Shown here: in pieces, positions 33,107-44,592 of the stretch
Position numbering within the stretch: position 1 is the first letter of the stretch
Layout: every line of letters begins with the position of its first letter
NCBI GenBank assembly: GCA_928212115.1
Contig: CAKMRJ010005745.1
Location: 106,819,936-106,883,935, forward strand
Direction: 5' to 3'
From: Lactuca virosa
Taxonomy: Eukaryota; Streptophyta; Magnoliopsida; Asterales; Asteraceae
Length of the DNA stretch: 64,000 nucleotides
Notes under the pieces: generated by a model
What the model was told of the DNA's origin: nothing
The model's input: only the letters and a program-made list of their open reading frames with translations
The model's database searches: none
Translations under genes and position numbers: made by a program

Positions 33107-33707
33107 TTTTTATATATATATTTTTTATCCCTTGACAACATTAAAGAGGAAAGTCCAAAAAACAATTTCCTAGCGTATACTAATAATACCATACATGTAT
33201 TTTAAAACACAGTAGGCAAATATACTTTAATTTATTTCCTAACTACACCATCCTATTTTCATTTTAATGTTGTAGCACTATACTTTTATTTGTTATTTTT
33301 CGTAACGAAACAACATATTTTGAAAATCTACTTAATTCTAACATGATATTTTTTTTCCTTATTAGAACATTGTGGCAATTTCTATTTCTTGCATTTAACT
33401 TCAAATATATTAAAGTTGAATAATTAAAACAATAACTCTATCTCAAAGACAAAAAAACTACTTTTATAATCACCATCATCAAACCATACACATCATTGTA
33501 GTACTAAATACGAGAAATAGCAACGTAATTTAACTTATTTGTATAATATATCATCTTACTTTTATTTCTTTTTATTACTAACCATTGTATGTCTTAAGTT
33601 CATTTTTATTAAACATTACACTTCCAAAAATCTATCCAATTCCAACATTATCTTTTCAATTTTTTTTCTTACCAACAACATTATACGTTAAACTACACTT
33701 TCAAAAT

Positions 33708-33774
<67 letters not shown>

Positions 33775-33907
33775 GAAATTAAAGTATGATTCTATAACAA
33801 ACAAATCAATAAAAGTATGCTACTAAGAAATTAACCTCTAACTTTATACAATATATCACTACGTTTCTATATATATACACACAACCCCAACTATTTTCTC
33901 AACCACC
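33107..33907. other. AT-rich intergenic with (TA)n
   Basis: No gene is seen. A near-pure TA repeat lies at 33709-33770. The part next to 33907 should hold the 3' UTR of the minus-strand gene. Confidence 0.5.
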
Positions 33908-35449
33908 CTACCTCCTCTCTTCCACCCCCACCACCTGAACAGGCTTAAACGCCGCCAATACCACCGCCACTTTGGATGACAAAAACCCCATCATCCCAAC
34001 CACCAAATCTTTAGGACTCAAAACCAACGACTCATCACCCGAACCTAACTTAACCACAGTAACCGCAAACCCAAGTGCCAAAACCAAAGTCAAAACCTGA
34101 CCCTTAAACCGCCCAAACATTTCATCAAGCCCGCCAGTCCTAGTCAGCACCGGTGACGCCAGCTCATCAACTGATCTCTGTAACAATAAAAGATACAAAA
34201 ACCCACCAATTCCACCTGTCAAAAAAGCAAACGCTGCATTCCCTCCACCACAAAAAGATGCAATTGAAGTTCCTGATATGATGAGAAGTGCATCATAAAG
34301 TAATAATGAGAACTTTAAATCTGCGTATTCTTTCATGGATTCTTCATTTGATAAGAAAGATTGTTGGGAGAAGATTTGATTTGAGGTTAAATTGTCTTCT
34401 GAAAGATTGGTGATTGAATTAGGTCTAAGTTCTACCATGGAAATGTCGTTTTCGCCCCCGAGTAGAATGTCATCAGCTATGAAATCATATTGGAAAATCC
34501 CGTATGGATTATTGTTATTTTGTTGTGATTTTGACCAACAAATAACACGAGTGCCAGCTGGCCTCCATTGACCTGAAATATAGTAATTAGTTTTGTCCAC
34601 GTGTGTAATATACTGCTGATGTGGCAAAAAACTTATAGTTCCATCTAACCTGATTCAAGGCCAATCCAGAGAGCTTTGAGTTTTTCAATTGTAGGTCCTT
34701 GAAATGTGAAATGATTAATGGATCCCCTTGTGAAATGAAGAACATCGGAAGCATCATTTTCTATTGATTCTGTGCTTGAAGTTGCAGCTATTCTTTGTAA
34801 GATTGAATCACCATTTTCGTCTACTAAACAAAGTAATATTCCTGAATTTGAGTTAGTGAGACCTGATCCATAGTAATTACTCGTTTGAATTGTGAGTTTG
34901 TATAAGGATTCAAGTTTGTCTTCTTTGAAAGATGTGATCAGCTTCTCCAATGATGAATCTGTGGTTGGTTTCACTTCATTGGCTGGCAAAAGACGAACAG
35001 GTTTTGCATAACCTTGAAAATCTGAAGTCATGGAACTCATCGGATTATGATGAAGAACACAAATATATTCGATCTAATTTCCTAATAGTCGTAATAAAGT
35101 TTATTGATTTTGCCATGTAAACTCGAATCAGCGAATCGATTAAATTAACGAGAGAAAATCTGTAATTGAACAAGAGAGAAAACTATCGTATGATCATCTT
35201 GAAATCATTAACAAAATTGTTTGATCATTTGAGGAGCTAATTTGGGCAACAGGGGTTAATACAGATACGAATTTAGGGTTAGTACTTACCTTGGAAATTT
35301 GATTTTTTGGAATGAAGAACAAAACTCTTGTCTCGATTCTGAGCCCCAATTTTAGCGATACGCGTAGAAATTTGAGGGTTTCTGACGGATATTACCATGC
35401 CATGAGTCGTATAATCACAAATCAAATGCCTTATAGCAAGTGATTCCAT
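33908..35449 (-). CDS. Probable plastid membrane protein with PLAT-like domain
   Basis: Three exons on minus: 35290-35449, 34650-35021, 33908-34572, giving about 398 codons. The first exon (MESLAIRHLI to NFQ) is not obvious from single ORFs; it is rich in Ser/Arg and poor in acids like a chloroplast transit peptide. Its donor CAAG|GTAAGT joins in phase to the acceptor GACTTCAG|AT, so the ATG at 35040 is within the intron. Residues about 95-190 (YKLTIQTSNYYGSG, DVLHFTRGSINHFTF, LKALWIGLESG, then RVICW) resemble a PLAT/LH2 beta-sandwich. The last 140 residues hold four hydrophobic segments (about 264-288, 290-309, 335-352, 367-387). I do not know its function. It could be an uncharacterised conserved chloroplast protein; the PLAT link is by pattern only. 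Confidence 0.8.
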
Positions 35450-35767
35450 TTATGTTTTGTAATTCTGTTTGAATTCAGATGATAATCAACAACGTGAACC
35501 TTCTGTAACTTCAGTTAATTGAATTGCTACACGTAACATGTATAACCGACTGAGAAAAATCTTATGAAATGTTGCATCCGTGATGAATGGATCGGATCTT
35601 TTAGCACCATGAGTCCATTACTGCATGACATAAAGAGGAGCTGATTGAGTCCAGTTGATAATCCAATGGGCTTCTAAGATTAATTTGGGTTCGATATTTT
35701 TTAAGTTACCTTGATACTAAAGGCCTAAAGGTAAGGCGGGGTTTGACATAGAGGTGCACAAAAAAAC
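35450..35767. other. Upstream flank of the plastid-protein gene
   Basis: Sequence upstream of the minus-strand start codon; it should carry the promoter. No firm element recognised. Confidence 0.4.
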
Positions 35768-36100
35768 CGGTCTACGATCCGAACCGGTAAACCGGTCCAT
35801 TATGAACCGATCTGATTCAGGAACCGAACCGTCGGTTTGCACCAGTTCAAGATTTTAGTCATTGAAATCGGTTTAGAACCGGTTTAGTACAGTGTGAACT
35901 GGTACCGATTTAGAACCGGTCGAACCGGTTTAGAACTGATGGAACCGTTTAGAACCTATAAAACCGTTTTAGATAGGTTCGACTTTTTTTTACGAATGAA
36001 CCGGTTTGAACCGAACCGGTTTAGGGCTGAACCGGTGTTGCTATTCTTAAATCGGAACCAAACAAGTTTATTGAACCAGTTCGGTTTGAACTTTGTGCCC
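35768..36100. repeat. AACCGG-rich imperfect array
   Basis: At least 15 copies of AACCGGT or close variants (GAACCGG, AACCGATT, AAACCGGTC) at irregular spacing in about 330 bases. Both orientations are present because ACCGGT is self-complementary. Not coding in a convincing way. A (TA)n run follows at 36122-36186. Confidence 0.8.
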
Positions 36101-36144
36101 CCCTAGTTTGAGATTGTGTATTTAACTTTATATATATAATATAT

Positions 36145-36191
<47 letters not shown>

Positions 36192-36582
36192 AAAAGTAGT
36201 TATTAGTTTATAAAAATATTCAGATTACTTTATTTATATTTTTTAAAAAATGTTTAGATTAATTTATTTATACAAGACTACCAATAATGACTTTTAATAA
36301 AAGGGTTAGTTTTAAGAACTAATGCATTATTATATTTTTATGGTATAAGTTATAAGCGTTTTAAAGAAATTATAATTTTTAACTTATTTGTATAAAACAT
36401 TTTTCATAAGTGTATTGATTTGTCAAACAATTATTTCAATTTTCTTTTTGTTTTTTGTTTTTTTTTTTGAAAAACTAATAAGCCAATAATAAACTTAAAC
36501 AATGTCACAATGTATTTCCTCTTGCCTGTCAAGAAGCGCAGAAATCCTTTTAGTTAGTTATTAGAATTTAGAGTAAAATTAG

Positions 36583-36886
36583 TCTGTGTTTGGCGCGTCA
36601 CAACTAGTTTATTTTTCGAGTTTTTTTTAAGTTGTCATGTTTGACAAACCAAAAAGTAGCTTATAAACTAGCTTTTTAAAAAGCTGTTTAGAGTAGCTTT
36701 TTCGGAGTTTTTTTTAAAAAAAAAAAAATTCAAATATACTCATTAATTAATTATACAAACGCATTCTTTTAAATGTCAATTTATATATTTGAGCTAGCTT
36801 TTTAACTGGTTTACCAAACGCCATTTTTTTTTCAGCTAGCTTTTCAGCTAACAGCTAGCTTTTCAGCTAATACGCCAAACATAGCC
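36583..36886. mobile_element. hAT-like MITE
   Basis: The left end TGTGTTTGGCGCG pairs with the right end TACGCCAAACATA. Inner AAAAAGCT/AGCTTTTT words are arranged as inverted repeats. TTAGTC occurs on both sides (36579-36584 and 36887-36892), a possible part of the target duplication. Length and TTTGGCG ends recall hAT MITEs; the class is inferred. Confidence 0.5.
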
Positions 36887-36892
36887 TTAGTC

Positions 36893-37699
36893 AATGTGGT
36901 TTTACCAAAAAACTATAGTTTGAGGTCCTTTTTTCGTGCAAATTTCGTCCATCGAAAATTTAAATGTACTTGAAAAGACTTTTTCTTCCTCTTGTTTTTC
37001 TTTTTTATTTTCTTTTATTTACTTAAATATTTTTATAATTAAAAAAATGAAAAAATAAAAAATAAAACCCCTAATAACCTACCCACCCACCCTTTCTCTT
37101 TTAATATACAAATTTCATATTCTTTTTCTCTATCTTTTGTTTCATGCTGGAGCAGCACCACCGCTAGCTACCGTCGGCCACCGCGGACCACCGTCAACCA
37201 TGTCTCACCAAATTTGCATCAGTTCAGATCTATCATCACCCACTTTCGTCCGGCTCCACTACCGTTCACCTCCTTTTAGATCCACCACCGCTACCTTTAT
37301 ACAGATCCGTCAAGATCCACTGCTGTCCACCTCCTCTATCAAACAAAAGTACAAAACAACGAACACACTCTTTCTTCTTAAGTGGATGGTAACAACGCGT
37401 TAGCCCTTCGTTCTAGGAACTCTTTCTTCTTAAGTGGATAGGAAGGTTCAGATCAGAGCGTGTGTTTTTCTCCGACGTAGTCGCCGTCAGATAATGTTAG
37501 GGTTTTGATATTCAACCAGTTACATGGCCACCGGGTTTGTCGAGTTACAACTTCGGAGTTCCAGATCCAGATTCGGTGACAATTTGCCAACGTTCCAATA
37601 TTGGCAGTGGTTCCAGATTCGTCAATGGTGGCAACAATTTCTCAATATTCCAGATCCGACGACCCTCATCCTGAACCTATATATATATATATATATATA
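36893..37699. other. Non-coding stretch, partly transposon-like
   Basis: 37130-37340 is GC-richer with CCACCG words like the interior of the MULE-like element at 20900-21300, so it may be a relative of that. No intact gene is seen. It ends in a TA run (37676-37699) into which copia E is inserted. Confidence 0.4.
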
Positions 37700-38439
37700 T
37701 GTTGGAAATTAAGTATAAATATTTATATTTTTATTAACTTTGGACATATATAAATATATACATATGTTGTATATATAACGAACTCTAAGTAGGTTTGTGT
37801 TCTCCTCCGTGAGGACTTCGAAACGATATATTATATGTCCAAAATAGAGTATAAGTGAATGAGATATCGATACTCAAAAATGGGTATTTGAGAAATAAGT
37901 TCAGCAAAAGAGAGGAATGTGGGAATGAGTCCACATTGGTAGAGAGACCAAACTCAACAAGGTTTATAAGCTCCATTGCATGGAAGGCTTACAAGCTTGT
38001 GTCTATGGTTATGCTACAATTCCTACCCGCGCTACTCCCATTTTTGCTAAACTTGACAGTTTTGGTCCCTATTTTTGAATTCTGTAACGGATGCATTAAT
38101 TGCGTAATTAATGACATTTATTGCCATTAAACACTCAATATATTAGTGATTTGTTTCCGTTTCACGATTCAACTATAAAAGAAGACCTTGCCGTCTCATT
38201 CAAACACACGAATGAAATTACTCTTCTTCTTCCTTCTCTGCACTCCTGCTTCCGACGATTCTTTCAGGCAAGTGGTGATATCCGGCAGTACACAATACTG
38301 TTTAGGTTGTTGTACCCTGGGAACAGACGACGAATCTGTTTAAGGGAATCGAGTCCAACTCGAGCCTCAGCCACATCGTTTGCATCTAATTTTTTCTTTA
38401 CAGGAAGCTTTCAAGGACGAAAACGAAGACATTATACTA
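37700..38439 (+). repeat. Left LTR of copia E (internally deleted)
   Basis: 740 bases. It matches the right LTR closely but lacks about 105 bases between CCTACCC and GCGCTAC (near 38027). The shared end is ACATTATACTA; the expected terminal CA is not clear. Confidence 0.85.
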
Positions 38440-38645
38440 ACAGTCTTAAACAGATTTATTCTTTGTTCTAAAACTTTTGTTTTCTGTTCTTTTATTCTAA
38501 AATCGAGTTTGTATCGATTTTTTCCTGTGATATATTTGATTGTGGTTACGATTCTTTCAGACTGTCTGCAACTCCCGTTGGTACTGGAACTCCTGTTGTT
38601 GGTGCTACCCCTGCTGTGAACCCAAATGCACCGGTTCCAAACATT

Positions 38646-39440
38646 ATGGCTAATCATGCTGAGAGACCTGAAAAATTTTCTGGTCTGAACTTCAAGAGGT
38701 GGTAACAGAAGATGCTGTTCTACTTGACCACCTTGAACCTGGCTCCGTTCCTAACAGAAAATGCTCCTGTAATTGCTGAGGGGCAGGCTGATGCTTAATC
38801 TGTGAATGCAGTGGATGCATGGAAGCATTCAGAATTTCTGTGCCGCAACGGCTAACAGATGCACTTTACAATGTTTATTGTAAAGTTGCAACTGCTAAGG
38901 AACTATGGGAGTCGTTGGAAAGGAAGTATAAGACAGAAGATGCTGGAACTAAGAAGCATGTTGTTGCTAAGTTCTTGGAATACAAAATGGTTGACTCGAA
39001 ATCTGTTATGAGTCAAGTCCAAGACCTTCAGGTCATCATACATGATAACAATGCAGAAGGGATGGATCTTAATGAATCATTCCAAGTTGCATCAATGGTT
39101 GAAAAGTTTTCCTCCTGGTTGGATAGACTTCAAAAATTACCTTAAGCATAAGCGAAAGGAGATATCTGTGGAGGAACTGGTGGTGCGTCTTCGCATTGAA
39201 GAAGACAATAGAATGGCCTTGAAGAAAGGCAGTGAAGTTGAATCTTCTAAGGTTCATATGGTGGAAGCTGGTCAAACTTCCAAAAGCAAAGGCAAGGGAC
39301 CTCACAAAAGGAAAGCAAAGGGCAAAAACCTAGGCCCCAAGGCAGGAACTTTCAAAAAAGAAGTTCAAGTGCTACAACTGTGGCCAACCAGGTCATAAGG
39401 CTTCGGAGTGCCCTCAACCTAAGAAGGAAAACCGTCAAGC
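38646..39440 (+). pseudogene. gag of copia E (broken)
   Basis: The frame starts at ATG 38646 (MANHAERPEKFSG). TAA codons at 38703-38705 and 38796-38798 stand in the frame. A small deletion near 38855 and single-base changes near 39100 and 39345 shift the frame. Typical copia gag parts are seen: ATAKELWESLERKY, the NYLKHKRKE stretch, VEELVVRLRIEE, then the zinc knuckle CYNCGQPGHKASEC (about 39370-39411). This copy cannot make an intact Gag. Confidence 0.9.
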
Positions 39441-39444
39441 AAAC

Positions 39445-42400
39445 ATGGTGAATGATAACATGGAGTTGGTGGCCATGATAACTGATCTCACGGCTATGGT
39501 TTCTGAAGTGAATCTCATGAATACAAATTCAAAGGAGTGGTGGATTGACACGGGAGCTACTCGTCATGTGTGTCATGACAAGAGTGTTTTCAACACCTAC
39601 AAAGAAGTTGAAGATGGTGAAAAGCTCTATATGGGAAATGCAGCTACCGCGGATATCAAAGGTGTTGGTGATGTCATTCTAAAAATGACTTCGGGGAAAG
39701 AAGTGAAGCTTAGGGATGTTTTGTATGTTCCTGAACTTCGTAAGAATCTAGTGTCGGGTGGTTTGTTGAACCAATTTGGTTTTAAGCTAGTGTTTGAGTC
39801 GGACAAGTTTGTTTTGTCCAAAAATGGTATGTTTGTGGGAAAAGGATATGCCTTGAATGGCATGTTCAAATTGAATGTAATGGTGACAAACAAAATGAAT
39901 AATGAAAGTTCTAGTTCTGCTTATTTGCTTGAGTGTTCAAATGTTTGGCATGGTCGTTTAGGACATGTAAATTACAATTCAATTAAGCGATTAATTAAAC
40001 TAGAATACATACCAAAACTTAATATTGACTCAAATCACAAATGCCCCACATGTGTTGAAGCCAAACAAACTAGATTGTCTTTCCAAACAATCAAAAGAAA
40101 CACCGAACCTCTTGATTTAATTCACATTGATGTGTGTGATCTAAAGTCAATTTCTACTCAAGGTGGGAACAAATACTTCATTACATTCATCGATGATAGC
40201 ACGAAATATTGCTACATATATTTACTTAAGAGTAAAGATGAAGCAATAGAGAAGTTTGTCTTGTACAAAAATGAAGTTGAGAATCAACTCAACAAGAGAA
40301 TTAAAGTGGTTAGAAGTGATAGGGGTGGGGAATATGTTTCTCCCTATGCTGATTTTTGTGCTAAAAATGGAATTCGTCATGAATTCACATCACCCTATTC
40401 ACCTCAATCCAATGGAATTGCTGAAAGAAAGAACCGTACCTTGAAAGAAACGGTCAATGCCATGATAATTAGTTCGGGTGTAAACCAGTCAATGTGGGGG
40501 GAAGCTATTTTGTCGGCTAACTATCTTTTAAATAAGATACCTCGCAAAGAAAAGAATGAAACACCATATGAACTTTGGATGGGAAGAAAGCCATCGTATA
40601 AGTACTTACGAGTGTGGGGGTGCCTAGCTAAAGTTGTAGTGCCACCACCTAAGGTACAAAAGTTAGGGCCTAAAACAGTGGATTGTGTATTCATTGGGTA
40701 TGCACAAAGTAGTAGTGCTTATCGGTTCCTTGTGCATGATTCTAAGAATCCTGAAATACACAAGAATACCATAATGGAATCAAGGAATGCTTCATTCTTT
40801 GAAGATGTGTTTCCCTGTTTGAACAAGGAAGTTGAAAGCCCATCTTTACCAAATAACGAAGCTGTTCGAGAGGAAGAACAAGCTTAATCCGAGGAGGAAG
40901 AGATAGAACCCAGAAGAAGTAAGAGGGCTAGAGTTGAAAAATCATTTGGTGATGATTTTTTCACCTATGTGGTGGAAAGTGAACCTAAAACCTACCAAGA
41001 GGCGGTAACTTCTTCTGAGGGACCTCAATGGAAAGAAGCCATCAAAAATGAGGTAGAATCTATCTTACAAAATCATACATGGGAACTAGTGGATCTACCT
41101 CCAGGTAGCAAGCCACTAGGTTACCGTTGGATTTTTAAGAGAAAGATGAAACCTGATGGCAGTATTGATAAATACAAGGCAAGACTAGTAATCAAAGGTT
41201 ATAGACAAAAGGAAGGTCTAGACTACTTTGATACCTATTCGCCGGTAACGCGGATAACATCCATTAGATTAGTTCTTGCCATTGCAGCTATCAGAAACTT
41301 GCAAGTTCATCAAATGGATGTGAAAACGGCTTTCCTAAATGGGGAGTTGGAAGAAGAAATTTATATGGAGCAACCTGAGGGATTCATTGCCTCAGGACAA
41401 GAGAACAAGGTTTGTAAACTTGTTAAGTCTCTATATGGATTAAAACAAGCTCCTAAACAATGGCATCAAAAGTTTGATCAAGTCATGATGGAAAGTGGCT
41501 TTAGAATCAATGAGTGTGATAAGTGTATCTATGTGAAAAACACCACTCATGGTTATGTCATCTTGTGTTTGTATGTTGATGATATGCTTATCATTGGTAG
41601 TGATGACAAGATAATAAGATCCACGAAGGATATGTTGAAATCCAGGTTCGACATGAAAGATATGGGTTTAGCAGATGTGATTCTTGGAGTGAAGATCACA
41701 AGAACCCAAAGTGGTTTGATTTTAAGTCAAACACACTATGTGGATAAAATTCTTGAAAAATTTGCTAAGGGAGACACTAGCATAGCTAGAACTCCAATTG
41801 ACACTAGTCAACATCTACGTAAAAATAGAGGTGATAGTGTTAATCAAGTGGAATATTCAAGAATTATTGGCAGTCTGATGTATCTAATGAGTTGTACCAG
41901 ACCTGACTTAGCATATGCTGTGAGCAGACTAAGTAGATACACTAGTAAACCCAGTTCTGAACACTGGAAGAGTATTACTAGGTTGCTAAGGTATGTGAGA
42001 TACACGCGAGAATATGGACTGCATTATGGCAGACATCCAGCAGTTATCGAAGGATACACAGATGCAAATTGGATATCTGACATAAAAGATTCCAGATCTA
42101 CAAGTGGATATGTGTTTACACTTGGAGGTGCTGCTGTAGCATGGAAATCATCCAAGCAAACAGTTATATCTAGATCCACGATGGAATCTGAATTTATCGC
42201 CTTAGATATTTGTGCTGAAGAGGCGGAGTGGCTACGTCAATTTGTAGAGGACATTCCCGAATGGCCTAAGCCGGTAACGGCCATATGTATACATTGTGAT
42301 AACCAATCGGCAATTGGTAGAGCTCAAAGTACAATGTATAATGGGAAATCAAGGCACATTAGACGTAGACATAAAACGATACGACAACTAATCTCTACGG

Positions 42401-42525
42401 GGGTTATCACGGTTGACTGGGTGAAGTCAAAGGATAACATTGCGGATCCGCTTACAAAAGGCTTGAGTAGAGATGTAGTTTATAAGTCGTCAAGAGGAAT
42501 GGGACTAAAGCCCATGAATGAATAA
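39445..42525 (+). pseudogene. pol of copia E (protease, integrase, RT, RNase H), one stop
   Basis: One long frame with a single internal TAA at 40885-40887. Order of domains: protease active site WWIDTGATRHVC (39538-39573), pre-integrase H/C zinc region (WHGRLGHVN, then CPTC), integrase with the D,D,E residues in IHIDVCD, RSDRGGEY and NGIAERKNRT, reverse transcriptase from RWIFKRKMKPDG through QMDVKTAFLNGELEE to the catalytic YVDDM (41573-41587), and RNase H with TDANWISD and ESEFIALD. The C-terminus KGLSRD is typical of the TNT1-like copia group. Apart from the stop, the RT/RNase H half (40969-42525) is open and intact. The stop fits a C-to-T change from CAA. Confidence 0.93.
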
Positions 42526-43047
42526 ATTCATACGAAGGAAACCTTACCCAGAAGACTGGAGATCCCAAGATCTGGGTTCAAAAGGATAACCTAATTGTAT
42601 GAGTGGGGCAGGTCACTGTGGGGGGAGTTAACATTTCTTCCTAGTCCATTCCTTTATGTAGTGACAAAATTAGGCTAAACATATGGTTTTTAATGATTCT
42701 TGGAATCACCTATGTGAGAGAGAAGTGGGGTCGCTTCGAAGGGAATTATAGGGGCAAAAATTCCTAAAGCTCTTGCAGAACCAGGTTAGTGTTCATGACC
42801 AAAACGAACACGTCTATGAGGATATGACCTTGTCAGGGAGAGTCCTGTGAGATTTACATTGTCGTCTACATAAATGGCAGCTTAGTTCAAAGACATCGAG
42901 ATCTACTAACTGCTAGGAGATTAAGTGTAACTTCTTAAGGGAGGGTTCAAAGGGTAATACCTACCTATCCTATGCAGGATTCAACTGTTGAAAAATTTCG
43001 TCTGGAAATTAGATGTGCAGAGATCGATCTCCATTCATGTGGGGGAT

Positions 43048-43891
43048 TGTTGGAAATTTAGTATAAATATTTATATATTTACTAACTTTGGACATATATA
43101 AATATATACATATGTTGTATATATAACGAACTCTAAGTGGGTTTGTGTTCTCCTCCATGAGGACTTCGAAACGATATATTATATGTCCAAAATAGAGTAT
43201 AAGTGAATGAGATATCGATACTCAAAGATGGGTATTTTAGAATAAGCTTAGCAAAAGAGAGGAATGTGGGAATGAGTCCCACATTGGTAGAGAGACCAAA
43301 CTCAACAAGGTTTATAAGCTCCATTGCATGGAAGGCTTACAAGCTTGTGTCTATGGTTATGCTACAATTCCTACCCTCGCGCAGGGGGGGTGAAAATCTT
43401 GGTTCCGTAGACCAAAAACACCGAACTTGTGCATGGGTGCGACCTGCGGACACGAATGCAGCTCCAAAAACTCGGGTGCGCGCTACCCTCATTTTTGCTA
43501 AACTTGACAGTTTTGGTCCCTATTTTTGAATTCTGTAACGGATGCATTAATTGCGTAATTAATGACATTTATTGCCATTAAACGCTCAATCAATTAGTGA
43601 TTTGTTTCCGTTTCACGATTCAACTATAAAAGAAGACCTTGCCGTCTCATTCAAACACACGAATGAAATTACTCTTCTTCTTCTTCCTTCTCTGCACTCC
43701 TGCTTCCGGCGATTCTTTCAGGCAAGTGGTGATATCCGGCAGTACACAATACTGTTTAGGTTGTTGTACCCTGGGAACAGACGGCGAATCTGTTTAAGGG
43801 AATCGAGTCCAACTCGAGCCTCATCCACATCGTTTGCATCTAATTTTTTCTTTATAGGAAGCTTTCAAGGACGAAAACGAAGACATTATAC

Positions 43892-43893
<2 letters not shown>
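43048..43893 (+). repeat. Right LTR of copia E
   Basis: 846 bases, longer than the left LTR by the segment 43375-43490 (GC-rich; contains GCGCAGGGGGGG and GGGTGCGCGC). It ends ACATTATACTA and is followed at once by a (TA)n run (43894-43929). Confidence 0.85.
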
Positions 43894-43931
<38 letters not shown>

Positions 43932-44592
43932 CATTTCAAGTATATTATAACATAAACCGTATTAAGCTTGTTATATGGTTTCATTTCGATAAATAAAGCT
44001 ATTTTTAGTATATTTTCATTTCGATAAATAAAGCTATTTTCATTTCGATAAATAAAGTAGAATAACTTTTAACATAGTATATTTATCTAATAAATTAAGT
44101 ATAATATGTTAAAAGTTAAAGACATAACTTTATAAGTAGAAGTAAAAATATTATTTTAAAATTGAAATTTAGTATATTTATGGTTACACTTTAGGTTTGA
44201 TATTTATTTAACCTTACTCACCAATTTATAATTATTATTAGAAAAACACTACAATTAATCACTTTTAACTATTTACAAATATTCTTTGGCTTGTTTTAGT
44301 TAAACTAAAATTTATATTTAAGTTGAGCCTGTAATGCTATATTCAAATTAATAATTTAAATATTTTATACAAATTGTTCCAAAATTGTATCTTTAAAATG
44401 ATAATGGTTTGCATCCAACAATATATTAAAACTAATAAATTAAGTATAATATGTTAAAAGTTAAAAAACATAGTTTTATAAGTAGAAATAAAGATATTAT
44501 TTTAATATTGAAATTTAGTTTATATATGATTACACTTTAGATTTGATATTTATTTAACCTTATTAACCAACTTGTAATTATTATTAGAAAGA
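43894..44592. repeat. AT-rich region with a 165-base direct duplication
   Basis: A TA run is followed by three copies of TTTCGATAAATAAAGCTATTTT (43984-44055). Then 44090-44255 and 44428-44592 are about 165-base direct repeats (AATAAATTAAGTATAATATG, TTGATATTTATTTAACCTTA and so on) separated by about 170 bases. No gene. Confidence 0.8.

Larger units (their letters stand above)
37700..43893 (+). mobile_element. Ty1/copia element E, nearly full length
   Basis: A two-LTR element of 6194 bases inserted in a TA repeat. Left LTR 37700-38439, right LTR 43048-43893, both starting TGTTGGAAATT. A polypurine tract GTGGGGGAT precedes the right LTR. The inside has gag, protease, integrase, reverse transcriptase and RNase H in the copia order, with broken gag and one stop between integrase and RT. 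A 3' untranslated stretch (42526-43047) follows. The flanks are TA-rich on both sides, so a target duplication cannot be read with certainty. A primer site next to the left LTR was not recognised. Confidence 0.9.

Noticed and set aside
34645..35040. ATG at 35040 as start of the plastid-protein gene
   Set aside because: An acceptor GACTTCAG lies downstream of it and joins in phase with the exon at 35290-35449, which has a good donor.
38440..38645. Primer-binding site of copia E
   Set aside because: No TGGTATCAGAGC or other clear tRNA complement follows the left LTR, so none was called.
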